This document shows positions 40,888-43,589 of a DNA stretch of 43,589 nt, piece by piece. Location of the stretch: positions 1 through 43,589 of the forward strand of contig URIT01000010.1 in the NCBI GenBank assembly GCA_900547945.1, given 5' to 3'. This stretch comes from an uncultured bacterium. GTDB taxonomy: Bacteria; Verrucomicrobiota; Kiritimatiellia; RFP12; UBA1067. The notes below the pieces were generated by a model, which did not search any database, was not told the DNA's origin, and saw only the letters and a list, made by a program, of their open reading frames with translations. Within the stretch, counting starts at the first letter, position 1. The number at the start of each line of letters is the position of its first letter. Both the position numbers and the translations under genes were made by a program.

Positions 40888-43449
40888 ATGAAACGAGATC
40901 TGATTGTGGCGGCAGCCTTCATGCTGGCTGTTCCGTTTGCCGTCCTTCCCTGTGGCGCCGCGTCCTGTACGCTCCTGACGGACGCGGAGGGCGGCACCGG
41001 CGCCTGGACGGACCAGACGCGCTGGAAAGACGGCGCGATGCCTCAGGCTGGCGATGACATCAACATTCGGGCTTCCGTGACCGTGACGGATGCGGAGATG
41101 CCCGTTCTCATGCGGGCCGAGTACGCCGTTACACGCGGGACGGCGACCGTGCTGACGCTTGACCTGGATAAGGATTACGAGGTTGCGACCGCCCTGGCGG
41201 GAGACGGTGCCGTCGTGCGGAAGGGGAGCGGAAAGCTGGTCTTCCGCTCGCCCAAATCCTCCATGGCGGGCGGATTTGCCTTTGAAGCGGGCACGGTCGT
41301 CCTTCCGCCGGACCCTTCCCGGATGTGCCGGATCGTCGTACGCGGTGGTCGCGTCGAGATGGCGGCGGACTTCACCGATGCCGCCTCGCGTCCCCTGCCG
41401 CCTCTTGAGATCGCGAGCCCCGGCGTCGTCTGCCTGCCGCGCAGCGGAAACTTGACGGTACGCGGGATCTCCGGCGACGGCACGTTCGTCGTGCATCCGG
41501 AGGCGGACACGACGAAGGCACAGCAGCTCGTTCTTGTGGGGGCTGCGGACGGCCGGGCCTTCACATTCAGCGGGACTGTTCCGGAAAACCTCGCCTTCAC
41601 GTTGAACGGCGGAAACCAGCGTCTTCTGAAGCCGTCGGGTGAAAGCCGCAGGGACTTCCGCCTGCAGCGCGGCATCATGGGCGTTGCGTCCTTTGGCGAG
41701 GGTTCGGAGGCTGGGTCGTTCGGCACGTCGCGCGTCTGGATGCAGGGACACGGCGACGCGACGCTTCTCTACCTCGGCGCGCCGGGCGAGACAACCGCGC
41801 GGCAGTTCACGTTCACGAGCGACCCGCAGGGTGCGTTCACGCTGGATGGCGGTGCGCAGGGCGGCGTCACGTTCACCGGGCCGTTCACGCGCGATAGCGT
41901 CCATCGGGATTTCATGATGCGTCTTGTGCTGTCGGGTTCGAATACCGTTCCCTGTTCCTTGCAGGGAACTTTTTCCGAGCCGTCCGGCGCGGCAGTCCAC
42001 ATCACGAAGCGCGGATCCGGGTGTTGGCGTTTCCTGGCAAGGGCCGCAGCCTTCAAGGGCGCCATTTCCGTCGAATCCGGCACGCTTGAGTACGAATCGC
42101 TTGCGGAAGCCGGCACGGCCTGTTCGCTGGGATACGCGACCGTGCTTCACGCACCGTACAGCGGTACGCGCGACGACGCAAAGGCTGTGCCGTATGCGTA
42201 CCTGCTCGGCGATGGCGGAACGGAGCCTTCGCCGTCGCTCGCCGTCTTCTCCTACGTGGGCGACACCGACGCCAGAGCCTTGACGCGCCCGATCGCGATT
42301 CGCGGCGCGGCCCGTCTGCGCAACGCCTCCTCCGCAGGCGGACGCCTGACCCTGTGCGGCGTGACGGCCCTTGAGCCGGGCGTCAACCATCTCTACCTCG
42401 ACGGTGACGGAACGAACAGCCGTCTTCTGGACGTCACGAACGGCGTCGGTACGGTCTCCGTCGTCAAAGAGGGGACCGGGACGTGGGAACTGGACGGAAA
42501 CCTTGAGACCGACGGCGGCGTGACCGTGCGCGCCGGTGTCTTGAAGATGAACTTTTCGCCGGCGCTTTCCTGGTTCCGCTTCACGCCCCTGAAACTCTAC
42601 AGCGAGGCGGAGCAGACGGCCGTGCTGGGGCATCTCGCGCTCTTCGACGCGGAGCACCGGGACGTCGCCCGCGGCATCGCCTACAACGCGGTGGCCAACG
42701 AGAGGGCGTTCGATGCCCTTGAACCCGGACAGGTCGCCCTGGATGCTGCGGGCGACGCTTTCGTGAAACGGTTTCCGCCGGGAAACCTCTTCACGGAGTA
42801 TGTGGACAACACGACGGCACGCTGGCCGCTGGGCACGGCGCTTGTCTTCCGGCTGCCGTCTGAGGCAACGGTCTGCGGCTACGACCTGGTCAGCGGCTGG
42901 TACGAAGACACGAAGGAAGAGCCCTTCAAGTGGACGGTGACCGACTGGACCCTGGAGGGGAGTCCGGACGGCCGGGCATGGCGGACACTGGATGCAAAAT
43001 CCGGCTACCTCACCTGCCGTACCGGGCAGAACTACTGGCTCTCGGATGCGCGTCCATACGATGGCGCCTCCACGGGCTTCCCGATTGACTCCGAGGACGG
43101 AATATGCGTGAAGGGACGGACGCTGGGGACGGTTGCGGTCGCGACGGGGGCGACACTTGAGGTGCGCGGCGAACCGGCCGCGACGGGGCTCTCCGTCGGC
43201 GTCGACTGGGCGGGCACCTTCCGGGGTGTCGACTTCGCTCCGACGGGAACGCTGACGGTCGAGGTGCCGATCGATGCGGGACGCGCGTTCACGATACCCT
43301 GCTCGTTCGAGGACTGTGCGGGTACTGAGAACCTGAAGAACTGGACGCTTTCGTTCGACGGCGATCCGGGCTCGACATGGGCGCTTGCCCGGGCGGACGC
43401 TTCGGGGCTTCTCTTCGCGAAGCAGGGGTTCATCCTGATCGTGAAATAA
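40888..43449 (+). CDS. Large secreted autotransporter-associated beta-strand repeat protein
   Basis: The 853-residue protein has a signal peptide (about 1-25, ending CGAAS). The body is beta-rich, with units such as AGDGAVVRKGSGKLVF and GVGTVSVVKEGTGTWELDG of the autotransporter-associated beta-strand (PATR) type. Near residues 640-720, TVCGYDLVSGWYED and WTLEGSPDGRAWRTL look like an F5/8-type C (discoidin) carbohydrate-binding domain. No barrel domain follows, so it is a secreted or surface passenger rather than a complete autotransporter. It starts after AAAGGAAA and is divergent from the XylR-type regulator, so sugar-dependent control is plausible. Another signal-peptide gene follows 22 bp downstream. 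Confidence 0.75.
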   Translation: MKRDLIVAAAFMLAVPFAVLPCGAASCTLLTDAEGGTGAWTDQTRWKDGAMPQAGDDINIRASVTVTDAEMPVLMRAEYAVTRGTATVLTLDLDKDYEVATALAGDGAVVRKGSGKLVFRSPKSSMAGGFAFEAGTVVLPPDPSRMCRIVVRGGRVEMAADFTDAASRPLPPLEIASPGVVCLPRSGNLTVRGISGDGTFVVHPEADTTKAQQLVLVGAADGRAFTFSGTVPENLAFTLNGGNQRLLKPSGESRRDFRLQRGIMGVASFGEGSEAGSFGTSRVWMQGHGDATLLYLGAPGETTARQFTFTSDPQGAFTLDGGAQGGVTFTGPFTRDSVHRDFMMRLVLSGSNTVPCSLQGTFSEPSGAAVHITKRGSGCWRFLARAAAFKGAISVESGTLEYESLAEAGTACSLGYATVLHAPYSGTRDDAKAVPYAYLLGDGGTEPSPSLAVFSYVGDTDARALTRPIAIRGAARLRNASSAGGRLTLCGVTALEPGVNHLYLDGDGTNSRLLDVTNGVGTVSVVKEGTGTWELDGNLETDGGVTVRAGVLKMNFSPALSWFRFTPLKLYSEAEQTAVLGHLALFDAEHRDVARGIAYNAVANERAFDALEPGQVALDAAGDAFVKRFPPGNLFTEYVDNTTARWPLGTALVFRLPSEATVCGYDLVSGWYEDTKEEPFKWTVTDWTLEGSPDGRAWRTLDAKSGYLTCRTGQNYWLSDARPYDGASTGFPIDSEDGICVKGRTLGTVAVATGATLEVRGEPAATGLSVGVDWAGTFRGVDFAPTGTLTVEVPIDAGRAFTIPCSFEDCAGTENLKNWTLSFDGDPGSTWALARADASGLLFAKQGFILIVK

Positions 43450-43471
43450 AGGGGATGGGAGGAGAACGACG

Positions 43472-43589
43472 ATGAGAAAAATCTCTTTGCTTCTTACGGC
43501 GATTGTGGCGTTGGCCGGGACGGACGCTGTACAGGGGGGCCGTGCGGACTTCCCGTCCCCGACCTGGAGCGTGCGGGCCTGTCCGGCGG
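43472..43589 (+). CDS. Start of an exported protein, cut by the window edge
   Basis: GGAGGAG precedes ATG 43472. The 39 visible codons begin MRKISLLLTAIVALAGTDAV, a signal peptide. The mature part is too short to identify. It is probably co-transcribed with the beta-repeat protein. Confidence 0.6.
   Translation, partial: MRKISLLLTAIVALAGTDAVQGGRADFPSPTWSVRACPA

Overview
The window looks like the chromosome of a Gram-negative bacterium of the PVC superphylum. A host-associated Kiritimatiellota or Verrucomicrobiota lineage fits best. The grounds are a Ser/Thr kinase paired with an ECF-type sigma factor, a LacI-sensor/AraC (XylR-type) regulator, secreted polysaccharide-active enzymes, a BspA-like leucine-rich repeat protein, autotransporter-like secreted repeat proteins, an outer-membrane porin and abundant palindromic repeats. 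This placement is inference from gene content, because no rRNA is present.

Layout. (1) 1-2260 is a mobile or degraded zone: a 43-bp tandem REP-like repeat, a Y1 (HUH) REP-associated transposase fused to a SLOG/DprA-like tail, and an orphan DUF4391 gene. (2) 2403-4420 is a Ser/Thr kinase and sigma-factor pair with a 4-bp overlap, closed by a strong hairpin. (3) 4421-15290 is an accessory island that is clearly more AT-rich than the rest. It opens with a promoter and a candidate structured RNA. It carries secreted or membrane proteins, three consecutive genes with N-terminal zinc ribbons (one a PrsW-type intramembrane protease, one a DUF805 protein), two near-identical secreted 20-residue-repeat proteins, a DnaJ-zinc-finger/BspA-LRR protein and several gene remnants. 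(4) 15289-17000 holds a type III restriction Res remnant, a RelB/YoeB-type toxin-antitoxin pair and long imperfect palindromic repeats. (5) 17014-32367 is high-GC and holds metabolic and housekeeping genes: a fused RpiB-GlyA enzyme, a GH27 alpha-galactosidase, an MFS transporter, a convergent porin, a Tat-exported Gfo/Idh/MocA oxidoreductase, a very large esterase/TIM-barrel fusion, a CPA2 cation antiporter and uvrB. (6) 32442-39049 holds a TPR protein, tRNA-Glu(UUC), and dprA-topA-xerC. (7) 39121-43589 holds a broken gene, a XylR-type regulator and, divergent from it, a large secreted beta-strand-repeat protein followed by the start of another secreted protein.

How the genes may work together. 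The alpha-galactosidase/MFS pair, the porin, the oxidoreductase and the esterase fusion suggest breakdown of acetylated, galactose-containing host or plant glycans, with uptake of the products. dprA, topA, xerC and uvrB are core DNA metabolism. The DUF4391 gene and the Res tail, 13 kb apart on the same strand, look like the two ends of a former type III restriction-modification locus. Many promoters show an extended -10 of the form TGnTATAAT, and at least three genes appear to be transcribed without a leader.

Most notable observations: the zinc-ribbon/PrsW/DUF805 cassette, the pseudoknot-capable RNA candidate at 4575-4838 with a 51-bp hairpin repeated 6 kb later, the RpiB-GlyA fusion, the esterase/TIM-barrel fusion, a topoisomerase I tail made of three helical repeats instead of zinc ribbons, and a RAYT-SLOG transposase sharing the window with its possible REP targets.
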